A stretch of 56,177 bases of DNA from Candidatus Vagococcus giribetii (GTDB lineage Bacteria; Bacillota; Bacilli; Lactobacillales; Vagococcaceae), in the NCBI RefSeq assembly GCF_017316185.1, contig NZ_JAFLVX010000007.1:38485-94661 (forward strand), written 5' to 3'. The notes beneath the pieces were generated by a model. The model saw nothing but the letters and a program-made list of their open reading frames with translations, made no database searches and was not told where the DNA came from. Numbering within the stretch: position 1 is the first letter of the stretch; each line of letters starts with the position of its first letter. A program made the position numbers and the translations under genes. Shown in pieces: positions 8,615 to 16,756 of this stretch.

Positions 8615-9800
8615 ACAAGTTAGACGAATACGCATCATTGGGGGAGCAGGTAGTGGTAAAACAACTTTGAGTAGAGAATTAAGCGAACTACTTCATCTAC
8701 CAGTTATCTCTTTAGATCACTCGGCTAAAAAAGTCAAAAAAATGTCTACTCCTCAAGCCAAAAGCTATCTGTCAGAAAAATTATCTGAAGAAGCCTGGAT
8801 TGTTGAAGGCGTACAGTCTTCAACTAAATACAAGCAAACAATTGTAGAGACAGACTTAGTTATTTTTTTAGATTATTCTTTGAGACTTAGAAGAAAGAGA
8901 CTAATTAAGCGCTATGTGGCACTTAATTTTACTAAAACAAAATCTAAAAGAAATTGCACCTTAAAACAACTATATGTCTTATGCCAATGGAATCGGCAAT
9001 TTGACGAAAAAAAACAAGATTTAAATCAAGTCCTTACTGAGAGTCAAGGCAATGTATTACGAGTGACAAATGAAAAAGATGTTTCTAGGGTATTAACAAC
9101 AATCAATCAATTATTAAGAGAGGAAGTCGGTATGATGGATTTAACGAAATTAAATTTCTTTAATCGCAAAGCAGGAGAAAAGTATAAATATGAGTATAAC
9201 TATGATGAAGATTACGATTATGACTATGATTATGATTACGACTATGATGAGATTGTCCCAACGCCACCAAAGTCAGAAGCAGTAGAATCAACTATGCCTA
9301 TTATCGAGAAAAAAGTGTCTGTTGTTTCAACAAAAGAAGCAACGACTTCATTAGAAAAAGAAAATGAGCAGTTAAAACAAGAAGTGGCAGAGCAAAATGA
9401 ATACATTAAAAAAATCATGTTAATCAAAAATAAAAGTGATTCAGCACTAGAGCAATTAAGAACTCATCTTGAAAGTGTGAGACAAACAAACGCTGACTTA
9501 CAAGAAGAAGTAAGACAATTAGAAGAAGATAAAGCTAGTTTAAATCAAGAGTTGACTAATGAGAAAAATAAACCAGCTAAAGAAGTAGTTGCAAAAGAAA
9601 CAACAACTCAATCAGAGGCAACAGGGAAAGCGGATTTTAATCAAGTTCTACTCCTTAAACACTTAAAAAATAGTCAAGAACAAGTGAAACAATTGGAAGA
9701 GCGATTAGGAAAAGTTGAACAAGAAATAGATGGATTGGATTTGAAATCAAATACAACTATTGTGAGAAAAAAAAGTTCAAAACAAAATAAGGTTAGCTAA
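8595..9800 (+). CDS. P-loop kinase-like protein fused to Asp-Tyr repeat/coiled-coil protein
   Basis: One open frame of 401 residues with two unlike halves. Residues 1-178 look like an adenylate-kinase-type P-loop protein: Gly-Gly-Ala-Gly-Ser-Gly-Lys-Thr-Thr (16-24), a Leu-Asp strand near 92-93 and a basic Arg/Lys lid-like stretch (97-106). From Met180 a separate protein seems to begin: an amphipathic stretch, a run of Asp-Tyr dipeptides (about 204-219), then long coiled coils (about 252-318 and 344-385). GAGGAAG stands eight bases before ATG 9132, so a shorter 222-residue product is also plausible. No signal peptide or membrane helix. The start overlaps pilC and has no ribosome site of its own. 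I recognise no family for the whole; the second half recalls the acidic-Tyr N-termini of membrane-tethered division proteins, but this is weak. Confidence 0.6.
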   Translation: MMRYKGKQVRRIRIIGGAGSGKTTLSRELSELLHLPVISLDHSAKKVKKMSTPQAKSYLSEKLSEEAWIVEGVQSSTKYKQTIVETDLVIFLDYSLRLRRKRLIKRYVALNFTKTKSKRNCTLKQLYVLCQWNRQFDEKKQDLNQVLTESQGNVLRVTNEKDVSRVLTTINQLLREEVGMMDLTKLNFFNRKAGEKYKYEYNYDEDYDYDYDYDYDYDEIVPTPPKSEAVESTMPIIEKKVSVVSTKEATTSLEKENEQLKQEVAEQNEYIKKIMLIKNKSDSALEQLRTHLESVRQTNADLQEEVRQLEEDKASLNQELTNEKNKPAKEVVAKETTTQSEATGKADFNQVLLLKHLKNSQEQVKQLEERLGKVEQEIDGLDLKSNTTIVRKKSSKQNKVS

Positions 9801-9821
9801 ACCTTAAAGGAGCTGAGAAAA

Positions 9822-10475
9822 ATAGGTAAGAAAATCATTCAAAATGAGGACGGAATGGGGCTAATTGAAGTTATCGCATCTGTTGTCATGCTAGGTATCT
9901 TACTTCCAGGTGTTGCTTATCTATTTGTTTTCTCCCAAAGTGTTTTAAGAAGCAATCAAGCAAGGAGCGAGGGGATTCAAGTGGCTGAAGACATTAAACA
10001 AGTCCTTGAATACCGTTCGCAAACTCAAGATATTGCTGATTTAAATCGCTTAGCCATTGTAGAAATCAATGACAGTGTTACTTTAGATGAGGCGACACAA
10101 ATGAGAAGAGATCATCTGATTATAGACAATACAGGTATTCAGTATGAGTCGAAAAATCTTCCACTGTATGGTGAAGTTCCAATTGAAGAAACAGATGGAG
10201 ACAAGGGTGAGTTTTTACGAAAAATTAGTTACACAAAAGAAAAAGCATTGCCGGAGTCTCTTAATACAAGGGAAAATCAACTGTATATGGGTAATTATCT
10301 GACATGGAGTAAAGAAAAAAAAACGTATGAACCAACACCTTACTTAGTCAGAATTGATGTAGAAGATAGAGATAAACGAATCGAGGAAGCAGTGAATTTA
10401 GAGATTGGTGTTTGGGATGAACGAACAGGGTCTAAGTTGTACTCAACTGTTTATAAATGGGCGGTTAAATTTTAA
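9822..10475 (+). CDS. Minor prepilin with non-ATG start (PilV/GspI-like position)
   Basis: The frame encodes a clear prepilin leader, Gly-Lys-Lys-Ile-Ile-Gln-Asn-Glu-Asp-Gly, then Met-Gly-Leu-Ile-Glu: cleavage after Gly and Glu at +5, followed by a hydrophobic helix. The first ATG (9855) is the mature residue +1, so translation must begin upstream. AAAGGAG at 9806-9812 points to ATA at 9822 (nine-base spacing); the only other in-frame candidate, CTG 9813, touches the ribosome site. From 9822 the product has 217 residues, soluble domain about 45-217. Rare initiation at ATA would mean low output, which suits a minor pilin. A sequencing error at the codon is the main alternative. Confidence 0.75.
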   Translation: MGKKIIQNEDGMGLIEVIASVVMLGILLPGVAYLFVFSQSVLRSNQARSEGIQVAEDIKQVLEYRSQTQDIADLNRLAIVEINDSVTLDEATQMRRDHLIIDNTGIQYESKNLPLYGEVPIEETDGDKGEFLRKISYTKEKALPESLNTRENQLYMGNYLTWSKEKKTYEPTPYLVRIDVEDRDKRIEEAVNLEIGVWDERTGSKLYSTVYKWAVKF

Positions 10476-10500
10476 AGAAGTAAGATAGAGGTGTGAATCA

Positions 10501-11082
10501 ATGATGAAACGAATAATCTCTAATGAAGAAGGTATTACCTTAGTTGAGTTGGTCGCAGGACTAGCTTTACTAGGGTTAATTTTGATTCCTCTTGGAACCT
10601 TGCTTTCTTTTGCAGGAGATTCTGTGAAACTTCAAAGAGAACAAGCAGACATTCAAAGTACGGCTAACTTGATGGTTGCCCAGATGATAGCTATCTCTCA
10701 AAAAGAGGGGTTGTATGAACAAGCAGGGTACAGTGATTACGGGACACCAGCCTGGGAGCAAAAACACATTGTCAAAGTCAATGGTAGTGGTACGAATAAA
10801 GTGGAAGTCACAGATATTTTGGATAAAGATAACCAACGAAAAAAAACATATCAAATAAAGAATCCCAAAGTGAGTATTCATGTGGATCAGAAAAAAAATA
10901 TCCATGACAATAGAAAGAATAACCAACTTCTTTCAAATTCACGGGATACTTTTACCATTCAAGAGTCTGTCGAGATTACCTTTAAAAAAGAGGGAAAAGA
11001 GGTATTCTCGCAACAAGTTGAGTTGGATTATCGAGATGAGAAAAAAGCAGTTGGTGAGATAGGAGGCGAGGGCTATTGGTAA
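10501..11082 (+). CDS. Minor prepilin (PilW/GspJ-like position)
   Basis: 193 residues. The leader Met-Met-Lys-Arg-Ile-Ile-Ser-Asn-Glu-Glu-Gly is followed by Ile-Thr-Leu-Val-Glu, with Glu at +5, and a hydrophobic helix to about residue 36. The remaining domain is mainly polar and rich in Lys and Asp. AGAGGTG lies seven bases before the ATG. The 3' end overlaps the next gene by seven bases. Expected to be part of the tip or priming complex with the genes on either side. Confidence 0.82.
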   Translation: MMKRIISNEEGITLVELVAGLALLGLILIPLGTLLSFAGDSVKLQREQADIQSTANLMVAQMIAISQKEGLYEQAGYSDYGTPAWEQKHIVKVNGSGTNKVEVTDILDKDNQRKKTYQIKNPKVSIHVDQKKNIHDNRKNNQLLSNSRDTFTIQESVEITFKKEGKEVFSQQVELDYRDEKKAVGEIGGEGYW

Positions 11083-13079
11083 AAAACTGGATAAAGGATG
11101 AAAAAGGATTTACCATGGTTCAAACCTTAGCGACATTAATGTTGATTAGTTTATTAGGACTAGGTTTAATTCTTTTAGGATTTCAAGTTTCTGAACAAAT
11201 TACTGTCACTCAAGCCATTAGTCAACAAAAAAATTATAAAACCTTCGCTACTCAGGAAGCTAAAATAACTTTAGATAAAGAATTAGAACAGGTCTTTTCA
11301 GAAGAAAACCTGAAAAAAAATCCATTAGGCATGAATGATGGCATGTTAAGAAAGCTTATGACTGATTTTGTTAGGAACCATGAAGTATTAAATGAAGAAA
11401 AGTTTAAAAAGACTGGATCAGCTAGCTATAAAAACACCTTGAGTTCTTTCACTATCGAAAACATGGGAGCTTTAGTACCAGGTGAAGAAGAGGAACAAGG
11501 TTGGGAAGGACAAAGTCAAAGCTCAGTTAGTACAAATTATTATAACTACCGAGTAAGAATTCCTGTCAAAACAACCATTACTGAAAAAGAAAAAGAAACA
11601 ACGTTAACAAGTGATTATTGCTATGAAGTTCAGTGGGAATCTAAAAAAGAAGGGGATTTAGTCTTAGAGACAGATATTTGGGGCAATATGTATTACCAAA
11701 TCAATCGTCCTGGAGGTATTCAAAACTTATCAGCAGATACGGTGATGAGGAGAATGGCAAACATCTATCACATACAAGATGAAACCCCAGATTACCTGAT
11801 TCCTTTTCCAGTTAAAGATGCTAATAATAAGGTGTTAAATGGAACCTTTGGGATTGAATCTCCTTTTGTAGCTGATGTGACAGATGGAAAAAGTGTGCTT
11901 AATAATGATGTCTCTCGATTGCAATTTGAAGGATCTCTTCTATTAGAAAATGGCTTTGATTTATCTGGAAACAAGAGTGATGCTCAACTGGTTACGAAGA
12001 ATTTACTAGGATTAACCAATGCCTCAAATGGGATTAACGGCATAAGTCAAAGTGCTATTAAAAATCTATCCATAGATGCTAGAACTGGGTTATACATAAG
12101 TTTGGATCCGGAAAGTCGCTCTAGAGATGGTTCGGGAAAAAAAATAACGATTAACAATGACGGTCAATCACTTATAGAAACAACTAATTTAGTCATTAAT
12201 CAAACCATTGATAGTAATAATCCTGATGTGGGAACGTATATCACAAGTGGTGAGATTCAGGTGGGGCCAACTCGAAATGAAACCACTGATTACCGTGAAT
12301 ATAAAGGAACTGCTGATACTAAAAATTTACAACGTCATGATTGGCATCAATACCAACAAGGAAATGCCATTATTAGTAATTCAAAAGTGGTATTGGACTC
12401 ACAAACTAGTCGTAGCTCAGGTGTATCTGTTAATGTAGCAAATAATTTCATGTTAACAAATGCAGGCATGAGTGCTGATTTGGTAGAAGATAGTTTTTCT
12501 TACTTCCAAGACGAAGGTCGAGAGAAAATTAAGAAGCCTTCTGAATTGGTTTTACAAGGAAGAAATACTCATTTTAATGTAGAAGGATACAGCTATCTTG
12601 ATGCTCCAAAAAGAAATCAACGTCCCTTGACAGGAGATGGCAATAACGAAAAACACATTTATATTACTAATCAAGGACTGAATAAAATCACCTTAAAAGA
12701 CGGTAGCCAAATGGAATTAGGATTTACTGGGATAGAGACATTTACTTTAGAAAGTGGTCGAGATACGGTTTTTTCAGTGAAATTACTACCGGGTTTAGCT
12801 CTGTTTAATCCTTATTTTTTAGAGCAATCAGTGAGAAATAATCATCTAAATGGAAAAGTTGTGTTAGAAACGTACAACAAAGAAGATGCATCAAAACTAG
12901 CAGCTGAATTAGCCAGTAAACAAATTCCCTATAATGTCGTTAATTCTGTTAGCGGCAATTACAGTAATTGTGACAATGGTGTTGTAACTATTGTTGAAAA
13001 TAGATCAGGTAACGTCCAAACACAGTATCAATATGTGACAAGGCAATTTAGCTATCTAACAGATGTGAAATACAAGTAA
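11076..13079 (+). CDS. Giant minor pilin lacking Glu+5 (GspK/PilX-like)
   Basis: 667 residues starting at TTG 11076, nine bases after AGGAGG. Leader Met-Val-Lys-Asn-Trp-Ile-Lys-Asp-Glu-Lys-Gly is followed by Phe-Thr-Met-Val-Gln: a normal cleavage site but Gln instead of Glu at +5. Loss of Glu+5 with a very large soluble domain is the hallmark of GspK-type subunits that sit at the fibre tip. The large domain (about 45-667) is rich in short Asn/Ser/Asp strands such as Asn-Leu-Ser-Ile-Asp-Ala-Arg-Thr-Gly, which look beta-helical, but I do not recognise a named fold. It lies directly before the lectin gene, so a physical link between the two is plausible. Confidence 0.78.
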   Translation: MVKNWIKDEKGFTMVQTLATLMLISLLGLGLILLGFQVSEQITVTQAISQQKNYKTFATQEAKITLDKELEQVFSEENLKKNPLGMNDGMLRKLMTDFVRNHEVLNEEKFKKTGSASYKNTLSSFTIENMGALVPGEEEEQGWEGQSQSSVSTNYYNYRVRIPVKTTITEKEKETTLTSDYCYEVQWESKKEGDLVLETDIWGNMYYQINRPGGIQNLSADTVMRRMANIYHIQDETPDYLIPFPVKDANNKVLNGTFGIESPFVADVTDGKSVLNNDVSRLQFEGSLLLENGFDLSGNKSDAQLVTKNLLGLTNASNGINGISQSAIKNLSIDARTGLYISLDPESRSRDGSGKKITINNDGQSLIETTNLVINQTIDSNNPDVGTYITSGEIQVGPTRNETTDYREYKGTADTKNLQRHDWHQYQQGNAIISNSKVVLDSQTSRSSGVSVNVANNFMLTNAGMSADLVEDSFSYFQDEGREKIKKPSELVLQGRNTHFNVEGYSYLDAPKRNQRPLTGDGNNEKHIYITNQGLNKITLKDGSQMELGFTGIETFTLESGRDTVFSVKLLPGLALFNPYFLEQSVRNNHLNGKVVLETYNKEDASKLAAELASKQIPYNVVNSVSGNYSNCDNGVVTIVENRSGNVQTQYQYVTRQFSYLTDVKYK

Positions 13080-13091
13080 GAAGGAGGCCGT

Positions 13092-15329
13092 ATGAAGAAA
13101 AAAATAATACTTTATTTAAGTGCTTTTTCTGTAGCAATCTTTTTTCTTTTAAGTTCTGGCTATTTTGTAAAAGCAAATAACATATTTGAGATTAACATTA
13201 AAAAAAATGGGCATACAAAGTTAAGTGTTTTGGAAGGAAAACAAACATTTTATACTTTATTGATGCCAAATAATTTACCAGACACGTGGCAAGCTAAAGT
13301 AGAAGCTGATGAAAGTTTAGGGGTATCACCTGATTTACTAGAAAATCTAAATGAGTTTGTTAAAGTAGAATCTCATCAGATGATAGATGGAAAAGATGTT
13401 ATTACTTTTTCAAGTTCACAAGAGACTATTGAGCTTGGCATAACGGCGACTCAAAAAGCGCCTATGAATTTAGTTTTGACAATTGAAACAGAAAGTGGTG
13501 ACTATTCTCATGAATTAATGATTACACCAACGGATAGTTCCCTTTTATCAGAAAGAAGTTCCATAGAGAAGATACCTCAAATTCCAGCAGAAGCTTTGGA
13601 TATTGATTTATTTGACTATTTTGGTATTGTAGGTGACGCTAGTGTATCAAGTGAGTTTCCAAATACATTAATCCCAGTGCCTGATGCGACGTTTCAAAAG
13701 GGAGCTATGTGGAGCCAAAATAAAATTAATTTAAAACGTGATTTTTCAATGGAGATGTTTGTCTATTTACATGAGATGGAAGGTAATGGATTAGCAGATG
13801 GTATTACCGTCACGTTGCATAATGATCCTCGTGGTGTCAAAGCGATTGGTGGGGCAGGAGCAGGGATTGGAGCGTATCCAATCAATGGACGTAATTCAAG
13901 TGCAGAAGAAAAGAAATACATTGAAAATGCGATTTCAGCCGAATTTGATCCTCATCTAAATGAGGGGACTTTAGATGATTATGATAGTCATCCAAACATT
14001 GATGGCAAACCCCATATTGCAGTTGTGCGACCAAAGCCACAAGAAGAGATGCGTCAAGAAATATCTAGGTCTCATGCTGAATTTGGCATGCCTATTACTC
14101 ATATTGATTTTGATGTACCTCACTGGAATGTGGTAACCACTTATTGGACAGCTTCTGAAGAAAAATTGAGAATCGGTTTTGAAGAACTTCAACCAAATGG
14201 TAGTTATGTTGAAACAGCTGTGATTGAGTCTCATCTTGAAAATCATGAGGAACTTTTTGGTGGCGATTATGTACACTGGGGAGCAACAGGTTCAACAGGT
14301 GAAAATAAAGGTGCTTACTATATTGCTATGAAAAAAATGCCTGAGATTGATTTAGGAGAACCAGTGACAGACGTGATTAATTTATCTAATAATGAAAAAT
14401 TTGGTGATGTTGGTAGTAATAGTGAGACTGTTGTTGAAGAGGGAGATGAAGTTGAATACCGCTTAACTCATGTAATCGATGGAAACAACACTATTGCGAA
14501 ATTAAAAAATTACCGAATTGAAGATGAATTACCTAAAGGCGTTACCTACATACCAAACAGCACAACTTATACACATTATAATATCGATACTGGTGAGCTT
14601 CTTGGTAAAGGGAAAATATCAGATGACTATTGGAATAAGAATAAGCTAGATTATGTGATGGAAGAAGAAGTCAAAGAAGATTCTGAGATAGTGATTCACT
14701 ATCAAGCAGAGTTTAACTCATCCTCATATAAAAAAGAAGAGCTTCCTAATAGTTGGGCCTATACGACGACCAATGGTTTTGGACAAAAGTCAACAGAAGC
14801 AACTTTAATAAAAGAACGAACAAAGTATGAAATAACAGAACAATTTGTGGACAATGAAACAGGAGCAGAACTAAAAAAAGAAGAAGAGAGTCTAGTAGAT
14901 ATCAGTAAAAGTGGCAAAACCTGGTTTAAAAGAGAGCCAGAGTACATTGAAGGTTATGAATTAGAAAAATACACGTATCAGACGAAAGACGATATCAAAG
15001 AAGTTGAAGTGACAGGTGACGATCTGATTAACTTTGAGCTTACAGATGATACTGAAATCGTGTATTATTACCGTTTAGCGGATTTCTCTCCGCGGATTAA
15101 CTTAAGAACAAAAAACAATAAGTTATTAATTCACTATAGAAATGTTGATCAACTACATGTTTTTATGAACGATGAGATGTACAAAATCATTGATGTTGAG
15201 ACAAAAATGAGTGATGAAACACTTACCCTTCCTTTAAGAGTGGATAGTGATCGAACTAAAATCTCAGTTCAAGGAAAACTTGAAGGAGACAATGTGGTCA
15301 ATGCAAGTTTGAATCGAGATAAAAAATAA
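13092..15329 (+). CDS. Secreted L-type lectin adhesin with DUF11-like and MucBP-like modules
   Basis: 745 residues with a Sec signal peptide (1-28, cleavage near Val-Lys-Ala). Residues about 180-415 resemble L-type (legume-like) lectins: Ala-Asp-Gly-Ile-Thr-Val-Thr-Leu (235-242) carries the sugar-binding Asp236 and Ala-Glu-Phe-Asp (283-286) the metal-binding acidic pair, then His-Ile-Ala-Val. Residues about 425-570 look like a DUF11/isopeptide-type fimbrial module, and about 578-661 like a MucBP module. There is no LPxTG motif, membrane anchor or SLH/GW/LysM repeat at the C-terminus. It starts 13 bases after the giant pilin with AAGGAGG, so it is the last gene of the pilus operon and probably a pilus-borne or secreted glycan adhesin. 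Confidence 0.82.
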   Translation: MKKKIILYLSAFSVAIFFLLSSGYFVKANNIFEINIKKNGHTKLSVLEGKQTFYTLLMPNNLPDTWQAKVEADESLGVSPDLLENLNEFVKVESHQMIDGKDVITFSSSQETIELGITATQKAPMNLVLTIETESGDYSHELMITPTDSSLLSERSSIEKIPQIPAEALDIDLFDYFGIVGDASVSSEFPNTLIPVPDATFQKGAMWSQNKINLKRDFSMEMFVYLHEMEGNGLADGITVTLHNDPRGVKAIGGAGAGIGAYPINGRNSSAEEKKYIENAISAEFDPHLNEGTLDDYDSHPNIDGKPHIAVVRPKPQEEMRQEISRSHAEFGMPITHIDFDVPHWNVVTTYWTASEEKLRIGFEELQPNGSYVETAVIESHLENHEELFGGDYVHWGATGSTGENKGAYYIAMKKMPEIDLGEPVTDVINLSNNEKFGDVGSNSETVVEEGDEVEYRLTHVIDGNNTIAKLKNYRIEDELPKGVTYIPNSTTYTHYNIDTGELLGKGKISDDYWNKNKLDYVMEEEVKEDSEIVIHYQAEFNSSSYKKEELPNSWAYTTTNGFGQKSTEATLIKERTKYEITEQFVDNETGAELKKEEESLVDISKSGKTWFKREPEYIEGYELEKYTYQTKDDIKEVEVTGDDLINFELTDDTEIVYYYRLADFSPRINLRTKNNKLLIHYRNVDQLHVFMNDEMYKIIDVETKMSDETLTLPLRVDSDRTKISVQGKLEGDNVVNASLNRDKK

Positions 15330-15330
15330 A

Positions 15331-15365
15331 AAAATGATTCCATTTAGTTGGAATCATTTTTTTTA
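15331..15365. terminator. Bidirectional terminator ending the pilus locus
   Basis: A 12-base-pair stem (15331-15342 with 15349-15360) around the loop TTTAGT is flanked by A and T runs on both sides, so it serves the lectin gene and the convergent small gene. Confidence 0.85.
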
Positions 15366-15517
15366 TCGTCTTTAAAAGTGACAGTTGCTTGATTAATATC
15401 AACTTTGAATTGAGTACTAGTGTTTATTGCTTTATCGTTTTCTTTTTTGTCAGGATCAATGGCAAATTCTTCAAATAATTTTTCTAAACTATCTTTCTTT
15501 TTAAATGTTAAGCCCAT
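15344..15517 (-). CDS. Small conserved-type hypothetical protein
   Basis: 57 residues beginning Met-Gly-Leu-Thr-Phe-Lys-Lys-Lys-Asp-Ser-Leu-Glu-Lys-Leu-Phe-Glu-Glu-Phe. ATG 15517 is chosen because AAGGAT stands about ten bases upstream; a GTG at 15526 almost touches that site. Soluble, charged, no signal or membrane segment. It resembles from memory small Lactobacillales proteins of the SPJ_0845 type; I cannot confirm this. An extended -10 element lies at 15544-15552 and the stop lies in the shared terminator stem. Confidence 0.65.
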   Translation of the reverse strand: MGLTFKKKDSLEKLFEEFAIDPDKKENDKAINTSTQFKVDINQATVTFKDDKKNDSN

Positions 15518-15543
15518 GTTGAACACATCCTTATTTTTTTAAT

Positions 15544-15552
15544 ATCATACCA
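15544..15552 (-). promoter_or_regulatory. Extended -10 promoter of the small gene
   Basis: Read on the minus strand: TG, one base, TATGAT (15552 down to 15544), about 27 bases before the start of the 57-residue gene. Confidence 0.45.
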
Positions 15553-15556
15553 CATG

Positions 15557-16678
15557 TTACTGGTTTTTATAAATGTATTGATTAGGTTTATTTCGGTAAG
15601 CCTCAAATGCAGTTTCTTCTCCTAAAACCCAATCGGCTAAAGTCTTCCCAATGACAGGACCAGTGGTTAAGCCAGAAGAACCAAGCCCACTCGCAACATA
15701 TAAGTTGTCTAAATCTTGAACTTCACCAAAGAAAGGAGAAAAATCCGATGTATAAGCTCTTGTTCCTACTCTAATTTGGTGAATATCTTCTTGGCTAATA
15801 GCAGATAAACTGGCTTCTGCTTGTTCTTTTAGGTTGTTAAGGAGTGCCTCATCAGGCTTTAAATCATATCCACTGTCGTTCTCATGAGTGGCTCCAATTA
15901 ATATTTTTCCATTGTCAAAAGGGATAATATCAGTTTCACCAACAGGCATAATCACTGGCCAATTGGTTGTATCAATAGACGTTTGAAGTTCAATGAGTTG
16001 TCCCTTTTGAGGTCTAACATCAACAAAAAAATCGAGAGGACGAAGTAAATCACCTACCCAAGCACCACAGGCTAAAATCAATTGATCAAAGCTATGAATC
16101 AATCCATTTGCGTGGATTTGCCACTGGTTGTTGTCATAGCTAATGCGAGTCACTTGTTGGTTTAAATAAGTATTGCCCATTTTCTCAAGTTGATTGATGA
16201 GAGAAGTTACCAATTTAGCGCCGTCAATTTTAGCTCCTCCTGAAACAAATAGGGCATCATCATCAAGTAAGAGATTGGGAATGACATCTTTAACTTCTTT
16301 TTCAGTAAGAGGAAGGATATTACCTATTTCTGGAGCGTCTACTTTTCGCTCAGTTGCTAGCTTTGTTAGTTTACTTAATAAGCTAGGTGTTTTTTTATAG
16401 AGAATGGTACCTGTTTGTTGGTAAATGTCGTGAACTGGCTCGTACTGGCTTAAGTCAGCCATCAGAGTTTGATAAAATTTAGCTCCTTCTTTTGCTAAAA
16501 AATACCACTCTTTATTACGACGTTGTGATAACCAAGGTGAGATGATCCCTGCCGCCGCAGATGTGGCTTGTCCTGTTCCTTCATCAAAAAGGGTTACATT
16601 TTGGTGGTTTTTAGATAGGTAGAAAGCGGCTGTTGAGCCAACAATTCCACCACCTATGACTGCGATTTTTTTTGTCAT
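15557..16678 (-). CDS. FAD-dependent amine/amino acid oxidase (DadA/ThiO-like)
   Basis: 373-residue member of the D-amino-acid oxidase family. The N-terminal Rossmann motif Gly-Gly-Gly-Ile-Val-Gly-Ser (9-15) binds FAD, followed by the Thr-Ser-Ala-Ala-Ala-Gly-Ile segment typical of glycine oxidase and DadA proteins, and the C-terminal Gly-Leu-Gly-Ser-Ser-Gly-Leu-Thr-Thr-Gly-Pro contacts FAD. It should oxidise a small amine or D/L-amino acid to the imino acid. No thiamine genes lie nearby, so ThiO function is not supported by context. Single-gene unit on the minus strand. Confidence 0.8.
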   Translation of the reverse strand: MTKKIAVIGGGIVGSTAAFYLSKNHQNVTLFDEGTGQATSAAAGIISPWLSQRRNKEWYFLAKEGAKFYQTLMADLSQYEPVHDIYQQTGTILYKKTPSLLSKLTKLATERKVDAPEIGNILPLTEKEVKDVIPNLLLDDDALFVSGGAKIDGAKLVTSLINQLEKMGNTYLNQQVTRISYDNNQWQIHANGLIHSFDQLILACGAWVGDLLRPLDFFVDVRPQKGQLIELQTSIDTTNWPVIMPVGETDIIPFDNGKILIGATHENDSGYDLKPDEALLNNLKEQAEASLSAISQEDIHQIRVGTRAYTSDFSPFFGEVQDLDNLYVASGLGSSGLTTGPVIGKTLADWVLGEETAFEAYRNKPNQYIYKNQ

Positions 16679-16722
16679 TAGTTATAGCCTCATTTAATTT
16701 ATTAGTCATTATAGTATAGCAA

Positions 16723-16756
16723 AAAAACTAGTGAGCACCAAGGCACACTAGTTTTT
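16723..16756 (-). terminator. Terminator of the cation efflux gene
   Basis: AAAAACTAGTG (16723-16733) is complementary to CACTAGTTTTT (16746-16756); on the minus strand the stem is followed by a T run. It overlaps the stop of the cation efflux gene. Confidence 0.8.

Noticed and set aside
13971-14295. Open frames on the minus strand within the lectin gene
   Set aside because: No ribosome sites or family features; they mirror the codon bias of the real gene.
304-15329. Reading the locus as a ComG competence pseudopilus
   Set aside because: A PilT-type second ATPase, PilM/N/O, an in-locus PilD and GspK-like and lectin genes do not occur in comG operons.
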